From the NCBI GenBank assembly GCA_944325835.1, contig CALVBO010000002.1, positions 1 to 64,000 on the forward strand: a DNA stretch of 64,000 bases, written 5' to 3'. Made by a program: the position numbers and the translations under genes. Positions within the stretch are counted from its first letter, which is position 1, and each line of letters starts with the position of its first letter. The notes under the pieces were generated by a model that searched no databases, was not told where the DNA came from, and worked only from the letters and a program-made list of their open reading frames with translations. Source of the stretch: Candidatus Gastranaerophilales bacterium. GTDB taxonomy: Bacteria; Cyanobacteriota; Vampirovibrionia; Gastranaerophilales; Gastranaerophilaceae. This document shows, one piece after another, positions 37,621 through 46,667 of this stretch.

Positions 37621-38013
37621 TTATTCTATTTTCCCTTTTACCTCATTATCGCCTTCGTAAGAAGCTTCACCATTAACTATAGCATCTTTTAAATCTGTCG
37701 ATTTACCCTCCTCGTCACTCTTTGCTACAAAGTGAACCGTACCGTCTATAGAAACTTTACCGCTATACTCTCCATTTCCTTCATAATGTCCCACCGGTAC
37801 ACCATTTTGAAAGTCAGTATGAGTTTTGCTGCCTTCATAGTTAGCTGCTCTACCGCCTACATGTCCAGTTGAGCCTTTGCCGTGAGTAAAAATAGAATTT
37901 ATACCGCCTTTGACAGCACCTTGTCCCGCAGCTCTTTGAATATTCTGCATATTAACTCTGTTTACGCCTGTTGTGTCCTTAGGTGCATTAAAATTTACTC
38001 CATTACCGCCCAT
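37621..38013 (-). CDS. Small Gly-rich protein of unknown function
   Basis: 130 residues; AAGGAGG lies 8 nt before the ATG. Contains YEGSKTHTDFQNG, GHYEGNGEYSGKVSIDG and NGEASYEGDNEVKG, loosely repeated Tyr-Glu-Gly units like MORN or beta-repeat strands. Begins MGGNGVNFNAP. No signal peptide. Isolated gene. Confidence 0.7.
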   Translation of the reverse strand: MGGNGVNFNAPKDTTGVNRVNMQNIQRAAGQGAVKGGINSIFTHGKGSTGHVGGRAANYEGSKTHTDFQNGVPVGHYEGNGEYSGKVSIDGTVHFVAKSDEEGKSTDLKDAIVNGEASYEGDNEVKGKIE

Positions 38014-38278
38014 AGTAATCCTCCTTTTTGTTTTATACTCTCATTTGTAATGAATGTTTACTCCTATATAAAAACATTTCACAGCACAAAATTGCGCATA
38101 TTTTTGATATTTTATATCAATTTTATATATTTTATTGATATATCAATACTTATGCAGCTTTACAAACCTTAATATTGTAGCAAAACATACGAGATATTTG
38201 TTATCAATACGTACAAAATACACGCAATTTATTCTCGTTCATTAGTCAGGCAATTAAACATAGAATAAAATATAAATT
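38014..38278. other. AT-rich intergenic region between divergent genes
   Basis: Very AT-rich, with several imperfect TATATCAAT-type repeats (38106-38150). TAGAAT at 38261-38266 is a possible -10 for the XRE gene, only 12 nt before its ATG. Nothing else recognised. Confidence 0.5.
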
Positions 38279-38608
38279 ATGACATTAAATATCAAAAAGC
38301 AGCTAGGGGTAAAAATAAAAAAATTACGGCAGAAAAAAGGCTATTCGCAGGAACAGTTTGCGGAAGCCATTGGCATTGCGACCAGAACGTTATGCGGTAT
38401 TGAAACCGGCAAGAATTTTCTAACTGCAGATACGCTTGAGAGAATTATCACAACGCTTGACATTACACCGGAAGAGCTTTTTGCAATAAGCCCGAACCGG
38501 CCGGCAGAGGAACTTAAATCCGAAATGGTTGAAATTATCCGGAACCTCAAAAACCGTGAGGTTATAGAAACTTTATATAAAGTTACAAAAAGTATTGTTC
38601 AGGGCTAA
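38279..38608 (+). CDS. XRE-family transcriptional regulator
   Basis: 109 residues: helix-turn-helix KIKKLRQKKGYSQEQFAEAIGIATRTLCGIETGKN (about 11-45, written in parts: KKGYSQEQFAEAIG then IATRTLCGIE) followed by a helical tail (EMVEIIRNLKNREVIETLYKV) probably for dimerisation. No Shine-Dalgarno is visible. Tail-to-tail 4-nt overlap with the gene at 38605. Confidence 0.85.
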   Translation: MTLNIKKQLGVKIKKLRQKKGYSQEQFAEAIGIATRTLCGIETGKNFLTADTLERIITTLDITPEELFAISPNRPAEELKSEMVEIIRNLKNREVIETLYKVTKSIVQG

Positions 38609-39777
38609 ATTTTTGACCTGTGGGCTGCTTTTAAAAGCCCGCGGGCGTTCAGACCGTCAAGAATTCTGAAATTCAGAAGGTTTCTAAAGTCAAACATTGC
38701 AGGTGTAAAGTGCGACATTACTTTTTTCGGACTGTTGGCTTCTGCAACCATTTGTTTAACCTTTTTCATATCTTTAACCAGACCGGTTTTGAACTTGTCA
38801 GGTTTATACATTGGCCACATTTCGTGCGGATAGTAGGTTGAGCGGCACTCATTTGTATTCTGGTTAATTAACATTTCTCTGAACATAAAGTAGTCCATAT
38901 TATAAAATGTCTGCTTAATATTATCCTGATAAGGTTGTAAAATTTTTGGCATCGGAACTTTAGGATCAGAAAATTCATCATCTGTGCGCAGCATTTCTTC
39001 TACATAATCGCGCGAGCCTATTCCAACAATCTGAATAGATTTGGAGAATTTTTCCAGAATACCTTCATCATCAGCGAATCTTGCCATTATATCAAGAAAA
39101 GAGCAGGCACCTTTGCCGGAAAAAATATAGTCTGTAATAACCGTCTTTTTGCCTGTTTCTTCCATATTTTTAACGATTGTAGCAGGATCGGCCTTAATAC
39201 GTTTCAAATATTTTCTGTAGGCAAGTTCTTCTTTCTCAGTAGGGGCAGCGGACTCTATTCTGCGCATCCCTTCAACCGGATCTGAACGGTGCCAGAAGCC
39301 TGAAAATGCAACAAACTTATAATCTTCTATTCCGTCTTTCATCCAGAGTGACGCATTAAGAAACCATTTCGGGCTTCTGCCAAGACAGATTATAGGCTGA
39401 TCTTTATATTTAGAATAAATTTGCGAAGTTTTAATAAATTCGTCCATCAATTTTTCTGACTGAAGCGGCATTCTTGTATCATTAGGGTCAAACATTTCAC
39501 CCTTATCGACTTTTTTAGTAAAGGTTCTATAGCGCAGTCGCATACGTTTTCTTGCTGCATCTCCCATATCCATATATTCTTCATAATCTATATGGGGGAC
39601 TGTTCTATTGGGGTCAAAATATTCACCGAAATGAATATTTACGCCATAGCGGTAGGAGGCCGGTATCGAGGCATAAGCCGGTTGAGAAGGCAGCTTATTC
39701 TTTCCGGCGGCCGGTAAATTTTGTCTGTATTGGAATGCAGAATTATAAAGATTTGTCTGAATACTTGTTATGCGCAT
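38605..39777 (-). CDS. Unknown protein with phosphoribosyltransferase-like core
   Basis: 390 residues. A disordered start (MRITSIQTNLYNSAFQYRQ...YGVNIHFGEYF) resembles the N-termini of other unknown proteins here. The middle has PIICLGRSPKWFLNASLWMKD and, about 85 residues later, KKTVITDYIFSGKGACSFLD, an arrangement like the first strand and the PRPP-binding loop (hydrophobic strand, acidic residue, small-residue loop) of type I phosphoribosyltransferases. That assignment is inference; no substrate can be named. GGAGAT precedes the ATG. Confidence 0.65.
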   Translation of the reverse strand: MRITSIQTNLYNSAFQYRQNLPAAGKNKLPSQPAYASIPASYRYGVNIHFGEYFDPNRTVPHIDYEEYMDMGDAARKRMRLRYRTFTKKVDKGEMFDPNDTRMPLQSEKLMDEFIKTSQIYSKYKDQPIICLGRSPKWFLNASLWMKDGIEDYKFVAFSGFWHRSDPVEGMRRIESAAPTEKEELAYRKYLKRIKADPATIVKNMEETGKKTVITDYIFSGKGACSFLDIMARFADDEGILEKFSKSIQIVGIGSRDYVEEMLRTDDEFSDPKVPMPKILQPYQDNIKQTFYNMDYFMFREMLINQNTNECRSTYYPHEMWPMYKPDKFKTGLVKDMKKVKQMVAEANSPKKVMSHFTPAMFDFRNLLNFRILDGLNARGLLKAAHRSKI

Positions 39778-39834
39778 AACATCTCCTTTTTTGAGAGAAC
39801 CCGCTCATAGAAAAATCAAACAAAAAATTTTTTG

Positions 39835-40581
39835 CTACTTGTTATTAACTCCATAGCCAAAGAGTGCAAAATCGTATTTTACAGGATCTTCTGGCTCAAG
39901 TGTGCGCAGATAATTGGTTAATTCATCAACTGCCTTTTTGTCATTGGAATTTCGTTTTAAAAGTCCGAGTTCGCGCGACATTCTGGCAACGTGAACATCC
40001 ATAGGGATTTTTAACTGTGCCGGTGTCATAAATTTCCATACGCCCAAATCAACAGAGGATTTTCTGATCATCCAGCGCAAAAACATCCACATACGCTTCA
40101 TCGCGCCGCCTTTAGCAGGGTTCGGAATTGCGAAATAAAACCCGTCGCCGGCGTCTTTGCCGGCATTCGCATAAAAATAATCGCAGACATACTGCATTAA
40201 ATCTGCACTTTCCGAAGCCCGTTGAAAAAGTCCGGCAAGCCCGCCGTCCTCACGGTAAAGCTTATTTAGAACACGTAAAATCGCCGTGATATCATTTTCT
40301 TTCATAAACCGGTAATTAAACCCGTTTAGTTCAAAATGTCCTTCAAGAATGTATTTGCAAGGGCTTTCTCCCATTAGCGCAAAAAGCTGATTAAGTTTTG
40401 CGATAAAAGCTTTCCTGTTGCCGTAGGCAAAAATTGATGCGATAAAACCGGCGATTTCAATATCTTCTGCCCTGTGGTAGCGGTGCGGAAACTGCACGGG
40501 ATCATCTTTTATAAAATCTTCGGTTTCGTAGCGCAGGGCAAGTTCATCCATTAAAGTTTTAATATTACCGGTTTTAAGCAT
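39835..40581 (-). CDS. DUF2400/TIGR02757 family protein
   Basis: 248 residues with DPVQFPHRYHRAEDIEIAGFIAS, AYGNRKAFIAKL, and a C-terminal half with WMIRKSSVDLGVW, PMDVHVARMSRELGL and DFALFGYGV. These are the landmarks of TIGR02757, a family with a helical fold resembling HhH-GPD glycosylases but with no settled function. Overlaps tadA by 8 nt. Confidence 0.88.
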   Translation of the reverse strand: MLKTGNIKTLMDELALRYETEDFIKDDPVQFPHRYHRAEDIEIAGFIASIFAYGNRKAFIAKLNQLFALMGESPCKYILEGHFELNGFNYRFMKENDITAILRVLNKLYREDGGLAGLFQRASESADLMQYVCDYFYANAGKDAGDGFYFAIPNPAKGGAMKRMWMFLRWMIRKSSVDLGVWKFMTPAQLKIPMDVHVARMSRELGLLKRNSNDKKAVDELTNYLRTLEPEDPVKYDFALFGYGVNNK

Positions 40582-41011
40582 TTCCTACTCCTTTGCGCAG
40601 ACCTGCGAAATAATCTTCCAATATTTGATTACATTCCTCTTCCATAATTCCGCCGTAGACTTTCAGGTTTGAATTGAGGAATTTGCGCAAATCCATAGCC
40701 GACCCTAATGCGCCGTAATTTCCGTCAAACGAGCCGAAATAAACCGCACTCAGGCGGGATTGAATAATTGCCCACGCGCACATAGGACATGGTTCAAGAT
40801 TAACATAAAGTTCACACCCGTCAAGCCGCCAGCTTCCCAGCGCTTTTCCCGCCCCGCGGATTGCAAGAATTTCAGCGTGGGCAGTCACATCGTTATCTTT
40901 TTCTTTACGGTTAACGGCAGAGGCAATAACTTCTCCGTTCTTAACAATTATTGCACAAACCGGGATTTCCTGTCCGTCAAGCCTGCGGACAACCTCAAGC
41001 ACGCGCTGCAT
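40574..41011 (-). CDS. tadA: tRNA-specific adenosine deaminase
   Basis: Deaminates A34 of tRNA-Arg to inosine. 145 residues with the zinc motifs HAEILAI (catalytic Glu) and PCPMCAWAI, followed by VYFGSFDGNYGALGS. The start overlaps the 3' end of the histidine kinase by 17 nt. Guanine deaminase is a less likely alternative. Confidence 0.92.
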   Translation of the reverse strand: MQRVLEVVRRLDGQEIPVCAIIVKNGEVIASAVNRKEKDNDVTAHAEILAIRGAGKALGSWRLDGCELYVNLEPCPMCAWAIIQSRLSAVYFGSFDGNYGALGSAMDLRKFLNSNLKVYGGIMEEECNQILEDYFAGLRKGVGNA

Positions 41012-42740
41012 TTTCAGCCTCTGCCGCTTCCGGCTGCTTGAATTTAATCTCTACCGTAAATCCCCACTCTTCATCAGAATGAAGCGAAATTTCGCCATTC
41101 ATAGCTTCAACAAGCGCCTTAACAATAAAAAGCCCCAGTCCTGTTCCGCGTGTTGTGCGGGTTGTATGATCATCAAGACGTATAAATTTATCAAAGAGAT
41201 GAACAAGTTTATCTTCCGGAATAACTTCACATTTATTTCTAACCCTAATTGTCGGAACACCTTCTTCCACAACGCCTTCAACGACAATTGAGGTATATTC
41301 TTCCGAATACTTCATTGCGTTCTCAAAGAGGTTTACAAATACCTGAACAAGGCGCTCTTTATCAGCAGACACCTGCGGAAAATTTTCCGCCATATTGATA
41401 ATAATATCGTTTCTTTCCTTATGTTTCATAAGGGTTTTGGCGCTCTCCATAATATCCTGAAGCCAGACTTTATCAATTGCGGTTCTGAGCCTGAAACGTT
41501 CAATATCCGGAACCGTCAAAAGATCCTCTATCAGATGTTTAAGTCGTTCTGCCTGCTCGCGGATAATCCTGAGTGACTTTTGCTGTGTTTCTTTATCAAT
41601 AACAATGTCCTGACGCAAAAGTCTTGAGGTGTAGCCCTGAATACTGGTGAGAGGGGTTCTGAGTTCATGGCTTACCGTATCAATAAGGTTTTTGCGGAAC
41701 TCATTCATATCGTTAAGTTCCTTGTTGCTCTTGTCAAGTTCAATATAAGTTTTTTGCAGCTGGTGAGCCATTTTGTTAAATTCCGTTGCAAGGAAAACGA
41801 TTTCATAAGGCGTCAAAGGACTTGTAATCAAACGAATTTGTCGTTTATAATTTCCTTTTGCAATTGCCATAATCCCTTTAAAAAGCTGGCGGATATTGAT
41901 ATACAGATAATATGAATGCAGTCCGCCCACAGCGATTATACACAGCGCAACGAGCAAAATCATTGTGATAATTTTAACACGGCTTTTGTAAATCGTCGAA
42001 TCCGTAAGGGTCTTAGGAGTATTAACTATAATTGTAATGTCCGGCGAATGCTTTTTAATATAAACAAGCGGCTGGTTCTTAATTTTACCGAAAACTATCG
42101 GGGTTTCATATTTAAGGTTAAGCTTATTTTTCGGCAGAAGGTTGTAGGATTCCTCAAAGATTTCATTATCAAAGTTATGGCTTGCGATAAGGTTCAAATC
42201 GCTGCCAAGGACATAAATCTGCCGCTTATCATCGTTGAGTGATTTGAAGAGTGCATCATCAAGATTTTCAATGTTATAAGTCGCAACAAGAAATCTCTCT
42301 TTGTCAATCGGGATATAAAGTGTAGAGCGTCCGGACTCGCGGTTTTTCTCCGTCAGCAGTTCCAGTTCATATTTTGAATAAACAATTTCGAGTTTTTCCC
42401 TGCCGAAAGCGGTTTCTGATATGGAATTGAGGTATAAAAACTGGTCTTCCCTGTTTTTCATATAGGTAAGCGCGGTTTTTATCTGTTCAAGATTTTTTTC
42501 AACCGTGTTTGCAAAGAAGTCGATTTCAGTCGAAACCATGCCGGCAATAAGCGAGGCATTATCCCTCAGCTGGGCACGGACAACTTTCTGGTTAATATTG
42601 CTGATAACAAACCCGCCGACAGTCATAGGGATTATGACCGCAAGCAAAAGGACAATCAAATTTTGCTCAACAATTTTAAGCCTTTTAAATCGGAATAACA
42701 GAATAAGTTTACGTCTGATATGCGTCCAGTTAATATCCAA
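40995..42740 (-). CDS. Membrane sensor histidine kinase
   Basis: 581 residues. TM1 near 27-49, a periplasmic sensor region of about 200 residues, TM2 near 253-275, then HAMP. HisKA with SHELRTPLTSIQG (about 360), HATPase_c with NLFENAMKYSEE, and RGTGLGLFIVKALVEAM. Starts one base after the response regulator stops, so it is the cognate partner. Signal unknown. Confidence 0.93.
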   Translation of the reverse strand: MDINWTHIRRKLILLFRFKRLKIVEQNLIVLLLAVIIPMTVGGFVISNINQKVVRAQLRDNASLIAGMVSTEIDFFANTVEKNLEQIKTALTYMKNREDQFLYLNSISETAFGREKLEIVYSKYELELLTEKNRESGRSTLYIPIDKERFLVATYNIENLDDALFKSLNDDKRQIYVLGSDLNLIASHNFDNEIFEESYNLLPKNKLNLKYETPIVFGKIKNQPLVYIKKHSPDITIIVNTPKTLTDSTIYKSRVKIITMILLVALCIIAVGGLHSYYLYINIRQLFKGIMAIAKGNYKRQIRLITSPLTPYEIVFLATEFNKMAHQLQKTYIELDKSNKELNDMNEFRKNLIDTVSHELRTPLTSIQGYTSRLLRQDIVIDKETQQKSLRIIREQAERLKHLIEDLLTVPDIERFRLRTAIDKVWLQDIMESAKTLMKHKERNDIIINMAENFPQVSADKERLVQVFVNLFENAMKYSEEYTSIVVEGVVEEGVPTIRVRNKCEVIPEDKLVHLFDKFIRLDDHTTRTTRGTGLGLFIVKALVEAMNGEISLHSDEEWGFTVEIKFKQPEAAEAENAARA

Positions 42741-43457
42741 TTATGCCTCCCCGAACGGCGTTAATTTATACCCTACATTGGTTACAGTGTGCAAATATTT
42801 AGGTTTTTTGGTATCTGCTTCAATTTTGTTTCTCAACCCGCCGACATGAACCCTGAGCATACGAACATCTTCATTGCTGTCATAACCCCAGACATCATCC
42901 AGCAGAGTCGCAAGCGTTACCGGATTGTTGAAATGCTGCATCAGGCAGTATAAAATTTCAAACTCGGTCGGCGTAAGCTTAACTTTTTTATTGATAATAA
43001 CGGCTTCCAGAGTATCCGGAAGGATTTCTATATCACCAATTTTTGTAATTTCATCGCTCAGAGAATTATCTTTGTTCATAATTTCATTGCGCTTTAACAG
43101 GACGCGTATGCGCAGTAAAACTTCCTGAATATCAAACGGTTTTACCAGATAATCATCAGCCCCGCAGTCAAACCCTTCTGTTTTATCGTAAATCGTACCC
43201 TTTGCCGTCAGCATCAAAATCGGAATGGCAAGTTTTGCCTGACGGATTGTTTTACAAACGTCAAACCCGTTCATTTTAGGCATCATAACATCAAGCAAAA
43301 TCAGGTCATAAGTATTATTCAGCGCCTTATTCAAGCCCTCAAGCCCGTCTTTTGCAACATCCACAAAATACCCGCTCTGAGCAACGTCAAACTCAAGCAA
43401 TTCCCTGATTTCATCATCATCATCAACGATTAAAATTCTTTTTTGAAAATCTTCCAT
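42741..43457 (-). CDS. OmpR/PhoB-type response regulator
   Basis: 238 residues from the ATG at 43457 (MEDFQKRILIVDDDDE); GAGGTG lies 5 nt upstream, and this site would be coding if the farther TTG were used. Receiver with DDDD, LLDVMMPKMNG and VKPFD; winged helix with LTPTEFEILYCLM and VRMLRVHVGGLRNKI. Paired with the kinase at 40995. Confidence 0.94.
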   Translation of the reverse strand: MEDFQKRILIVDDDDEIRELLEFDVAQSGYFVDVAKDGLEGLNKALNNTYDLILLDVMMPKMNGFDVCKTIRQAKLAIPILMLTAKGTIYDKTEGFDCGADDYLVKPFDIQEVLLRIRVLLKRNEIMNKDNSLSDEITKIGDIEILPDTLEAVIINKKVKLTPTEFEILYCLMQHFNNPVTLATLLDDVWGYDSNEDVRMLRVHVGGLRNKIEADTKKPKYLHTVTNVGYKLTPFGEA

Positions 43458-43475
43458 AAGGCACCTCAACGTAAA

Positions 43476-43835
43476 CTATTTTATATGATTTTCCAAAATT
43501 TGTAAAATGCTTTCCAAACGATTTTTATCGTAATAATACCACCACCCGATTAAAGTTTCAAATGCGGTGGCAAGCCGGTATTCACCCTGATTGGCACGGC
43601 GCGCGACAGGGATAGGCAAATTTCTTCCGCGGCGTGCAATTTCTTTTTCCGCATCACTCAAAAGCGGTTCCAGTTCATCCAGCAGTTTTGCCTGAAATCC
43701 GGCTTTTACTTTATCTGTCGTAATTTTATGCAAAACGCCGGCATTTGGAGTCTGCAAAATCGTCCGTTCACGCACGAAAAGCTCCCATACAGCGTCACCC
43801 AGATATGCCAGATGTCTTAAACCCATTTCATCCAT
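43476..43835 (-). CDS. mrnC: Mini-ribonuclease III
   Basis: 119 residues: one RNase III nuclease domain without an RNA-binding domain. LAYLGDAVWELFVR near the N-terminus gives the catalytic Asp and YRLATAFETLIGWWYY the catalytic Glu. In Bacillus the homologue matures 23S rRNA. First gene of the operon leading into the two-component pair. Confidence 0.92.
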   Translation of the reverse strand: MDEMGLRHLAYLGDAVWELFVRERTILQTPNAGVLHKITTDKVKAGFQAKLLDELEPLLSDAEKEIARRGRNLPIPVARRANQGEYRLATAFETLIGWWYYYDKNRLESILQILENHIK

Positions 43836-43894
43836 ATTCCAATTCTACAATAAATATTTGAAAATTTACAAACTTTCATGTAATATAAAAAATT

Positions 43895-44515
43895 ATGAAA
43901 AGAGCTTTGTTTTTATTATCATTAATTTTACTGACTGCATCACCCGTTCCTGCGCAGGAAGACGACGGAAGCGCAAAATACGATTTCGGCCGCGATTACC
44001 GCTGCTCCGAATTAATCCAGAAGATAAGGTTTCAAAAGAATACCCTGTATAACGTCTTAGGGCTTTCGGAGGAACAGCAGGAACTCAAAGACGAAATTGA
44101 ATACCGACGCAAGGAAGAAACCAAACCTTACGTTGATGCATTTGAATGCGAACAAAGAAAATTACGCGCCATTGCAAAAACCGACTACAATTCACCAGAA
44201 TTTAAAAAGCAGGAAAAAATAACCCGCAAAGCTTGGAAAAGGATGCAAAAAGCGTTCAAAAAATATGACAAAGAATTTATGAAAATCCTTTGTTCCACAC
44301 AAAAATCAAAATACAAAGCAATTGTAAAACTAACCAGACGGGATATCAGATACTGTTACCTGAACAGAAAAGCCTGCCCTAAAGATCCGTTCGTTAACAC
44401 TTTCGGCAAAGACGATGCAAAAGACTTCTGCGAAGTTTGCGATCAGCACGAACGCGTACACTGGTTTAACAAAGAATGTAAACCGGAAGAAGACACGAAA
44501 AAAGAAGAAAAATAA
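43895..44515 (+). CDS. Exported Cys-containing protein, possibly Spy/CpxP-like
   Basis: 206 residues; signal peptide MKRALFLLSLILLTASPVPA. The mature part is strongly basic and helical, with six Cys. LGLSEEQQELKDEIEYRRK and a later STQKSKYKAIVKL recall the paired LTxxQ motifs of Spy/CpxP periplasmic chaperones, with Cys bridges added. The family link is weak inference. TAATAT lies just before the ATG; no clear Shine-Dalgarno. Confidence 0.7.
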   Translation: MKRALFLLSLILLTASPVPAQEDDGSAKYDFGRDYRCSELIQKIRFQKNTLYNVLGLSEEQQELKDEIEYRRKEETKPYVDAFECEQRKLRAIAKTDYNSPEFKKQEKITRKAWKRMQKAFKKYDKEFMKILCSTQKSKYKAIVKLTRRDIRYCYLNRKACPKDPFVNTFGKDDAKDFCEVCDQHERVHWFNKECKPEEDTKKEEK

Positions 44516-44561
44516 TTTATTTTCATGATGATTTTTAGTGAATAGTCATTATAATAAGGGT

Positions 44562-45188
44562 ATGAAGAAACTATCCTTATTTTTGTTAATAATACTTTTA
44601 GCCGGTCAAAGCGCCATTGCCGGCAAACCTATTGTTGACAAAAGTAAAGGCTATGTTGGCGAACTGCCGGAGCTTGGCAAGCAATATCAGGACTCAGAAC
44701 CCGCTCAAACAAAACCCCAATATGAAGCAACAAAAAATTTCAACTCGGAAAATCAGGTCAAACCCGCACCGCGCGACAATCCGGCATTCGTAAATATTAT
44801 CCTCAAAGCTGACAAAACAACCCAGTATATTAACGATATCAACGAACTCCTTCCAACCCTTGAAAAAATTTACGACTCAATCGAAAACGAAGAAGATGTA
44901 CAAAAGTTCGTTGCCACGACCTACTTTTTTAACAAAACAATAGAATACCTGCGTGAAAAATATCAGGATAAACCGGAATTTTATTTTGTTTCGTTCCAAA
45001 AAATTCTGGAAACAGACCTGCATGTCCAAACCGTCACAAACCTGCGGGTTGAAGCTGTCAGAAACACCCCTTATATGGCCTACGGTGCCGACGGAAAGAT
45101 TTATAATTCCGTAAATATCGACGAACAGCTTGCCTACCTGCAAAAAGAAATAGAAGAAACAATCGCAATTATTAAAGGGGTTTATTAG
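44562..45188 (+). CDS. Exported protein of unknown function
   Basis: 208 residues from the ATG at 44562 (MKKLSLFLLIILLAGQSAIAG, a signal peptide); a GTG 24 nt upstream is also in frame. The mature part has a disordered N-terminal third (Q, P and K rich) and a helical domain with KADKTTQYINDINELLP and LREKYQDKPEFYFVSFQKIL. Follows the gene at 43895 by 46 nt. The 3' end overlaps the small gene on the other strand by 17 nt. Confidence 0.72.
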   Translation: MKKLSLFLLIILLAGQSAIAGKPIVDKSKGYVGELPELGKQYQDSEPAQTKPQYEATKNFNSENQVKPAPRDNPAFVNIILKADKTTQYINDINELLPTLEKIYDSIENEEDVQKFVATTYFFNKTIEYLREKYQDKPEFYFVSFQKILETDLHVQTVTNLRVEAVRNTPYMAYGADGKIYNSVNIDEQLAYLQKEIEETIAIIKGVY

Positions 45189-45333
45189 TATTCTCTGCCG
45201 CCTCTGCATCTAACAAATATTTTATAGTATAAACACTCGCCTTCATCTGGGTAACACTCTCAAAAACATAGTTTAAATCATCCAGTACAGCATTAATTCT
45301 GCCTTCAATTTTTTCCTCAAAAACTTTGTTCAT
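45172..45333 (-). CDS. Small helical protein, 53 residues
   Basis: MNKVFEEKIEGRINAVLDDL and onward, ending AENTNKPL. CAAGGAGA lies 6 nt before the ATG, a strong ribosome site. The start faces the divergent XRE gene at 45408 with a palindrome between them, so the two may form a regulator-target pair. Function unknown. Confidence 0.7.
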   Translation of the reverse strand: MNKVFEEKIEGRINAVLDDLNYVFESVTQMKASVYTIKYLLDAEAAENTNKPL

Positions 45334-45372
45334 ATTTTTCTCCTTGCTTTATTACATTTTTCTCTGCTATTC

Positions 45373-45386
45373 TAGAGATATCTCTA
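45373..45386. promoter_or_regulatory. Perfect 14-bp palindrome, candidate XRE operator
   Basis: TAGAGATATCTCTA, between the divergent small gene (ATG 45333) and the XRE gene (ATG 45408). Placement suits autoregulation by the XRE protein. Confidence 0.55.
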
Positions 45387-45407
45387 AAATACACCATTGA
45401 AAATAAA

Positions 45408-45653
45408 ATGTCAATCCCATATACTCAAAATATGGATGACAAAGAGTATCTATTAAAATTGGCATATGTCATAAGATATGCACGAAAAAAGAAAGGCTTA
45501 TCCCAAGAACAACTTGCAGAACTTTCAAGCCTTAACGTGACGACAATCGGCTGTGTCGAGCGCGGTGAAGTAAATATAGGCATAACAAATCTGCACCGCA
45601 TCGGGGAAGTGCTCGGGTTAGACCTCGGGGTTTTAAATACTTTTCAATTATAA
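45408..45653 (+). CDS. Small XRE-family regulator
   Basis: 81 residues, essentially one helix-turn-helix domain: YARKKKGLSQEQLAELSS then VTTIGCVERGEVNIGIT, ending LGLDLGVLNTFQL. A second Met nine codons in (MDDKEY) may be the true start. No clear Shine-Dalgarno at either. Single-domain regulators of this type often control their own promoter. Confidence 0.82.
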   Translation: MSIPYTQNMDDKEYLLKLAYVIRYARKKKGLSQEQLAELSSLNVTTIGCVERGEVNIGITNLHRIGEVLGLDLGVLNTFQL

Positions 45654-45659
45654 GTTTTC

Positions 45660-45970
45660 TGGATTGCCACGCTCCCGTTGGTCGCTCGCAATGACGGACA
45701 ATTAACGTCGTTCGCATTGTTCATCCCCTGCCGTCATTCCGAACTTGTTTCGGAATCTGGCCGGCGACACCGGTAGACCGCAACGCGGGATAGATCCTGA
45801 ATCAAGTTCAGGATGACATGGGGGCAAGGCTTTTTCGGCTGGTTGAGATTGCTCCTGTTGGGGTCACCTTTAATGTCATCCCGAACTGCGCGAGCAAACG
45901 GAGGCACAGAGCGAAAACCACACTTTTCGCGGTGCCGTTTTTCGTGAGTCAAGCAAGATGGTTTCGCAAT
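45660..45970. repeat. Cluster of dispersed palindromic repeats
   Basis: A 310-bp gene-free stretch. GCTCGCAATGACGG (45684-45697) recurs at 63751 in the leader of pseudopilin E. A unit at 45733-45823 has the palindromic halves CATTCCGAACTTGTTTCGGAATC and ATCCTGAATCAAGTTCAGGAT (given as positions 45735-45757 and 45791-45812) and ends TGACATGGGG; its homologue is at 63795-63886 in the same leader. A partial unit (GTCATCCCGAACTGCG) starts near 45873. These resemble the protein-coding palindromic elements known in Rickettsia, which share the ATTGCGAG core. Confidence 0.8.
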
Positions 45971-45981
45971 GACAGAGCAAA

Positions 45982-46629
45982 TTACGCAACAATCTGTACG
46001 CCGGAGCTTGTGCCCAGACGTGCAGCACCGGCTTCCACAAGTGCAACGGCCGCATCTTTAGTCTTAATCCCGCCGGACGCCTTTACACGCAAACCGTGTG
46101 GTGAAACCGTTTCATACATCAATTTTACATCTTCAACCTTTGCGCCAACACCGTTTTTCACAAATCCGGTCGAGGTTTTAACAAAATCTGCCCCGCCTTT
46201 TACGCAAAGTTCGCAAGCTTTGACAATTTCGTCTTTGCTCAGCAAGTCTGTTTCAATAATAACTTTTAAATTATGCGCGCCGCAAACCTTTTTCAACGCG
46301 GCAAACTCGTTCACAATATAGTCATAATCTTTATCCTTCAGCGCGGTCACGTTAATAACCATATCAATCTCATCCGCACCGTCTTTAATCGCCTCTGCGG
46401 TTTCAGCCGCCTTAATTTCCGTTTTGTTAGCTCCAAGCGGGAAACCAACAACCGTCACGATTTTAACATCCGTACCCTGTAAAGCGTCTTTTGCCCTCTT
46501 AACATACGCAGGGTTAACGCAAACGCCGAAGAACTTATTCTCACGCGCTTCCCTGAACAATTTTTCAAAATCCGCACCGGCTGCATCCTGTTTTAACAAT
46601 GTGTGTTCAATATATTTATTAAGCTCCAT
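45982..46629 (-). CDS. deoC: Deoxyribose-phosphate aldolase
   Basis: Splits deoxyribose 5-phosphate into glyceraldehyde 3-phosphate and acetaldehyde. 215 residues from the ATG at 46629 (MELNKYIEHTLLKQDA), with GGAGGAGAAG just upstream. Landmarks: VCVNPAYVKRAKDAL, VVGFPLGANKTEIK, VIIETDLLSKDE, DFVKTSTGF (Schiff-base Lys) and VKASGGIKTKDAA. The repeat cluster lies downstream. Confidence 0.96.
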   Translation of the reverse strand: MELNKYIEHTLLKQDAAGADFEKLFREARENKFFGVCVNPAYVKRAKDALQGTDVKIVTVVGFPLGANKTEIKAAETAEAIKDGADEIDMVINVTALKDKDYDYIVNEFAALKKVCGAHNLKVIIETDLLSKDEIVKACELCVKGGADFVKTSTGFVKNGVGAKVEDVKLMYETVSPHGLRVKASGGIKTKDAAVALVEAGAARLGTSSGVQIVA

Positions 46630-46667
46630 ATCTCTTCTCCTCCTTACCCCGGAATATAGCACAAACC

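Noticed and set aside
45660-45970. Insertion sequence
   Set aside because: No transposase gene and no flanking duplications could be identified; only short palindromic repeats are present.
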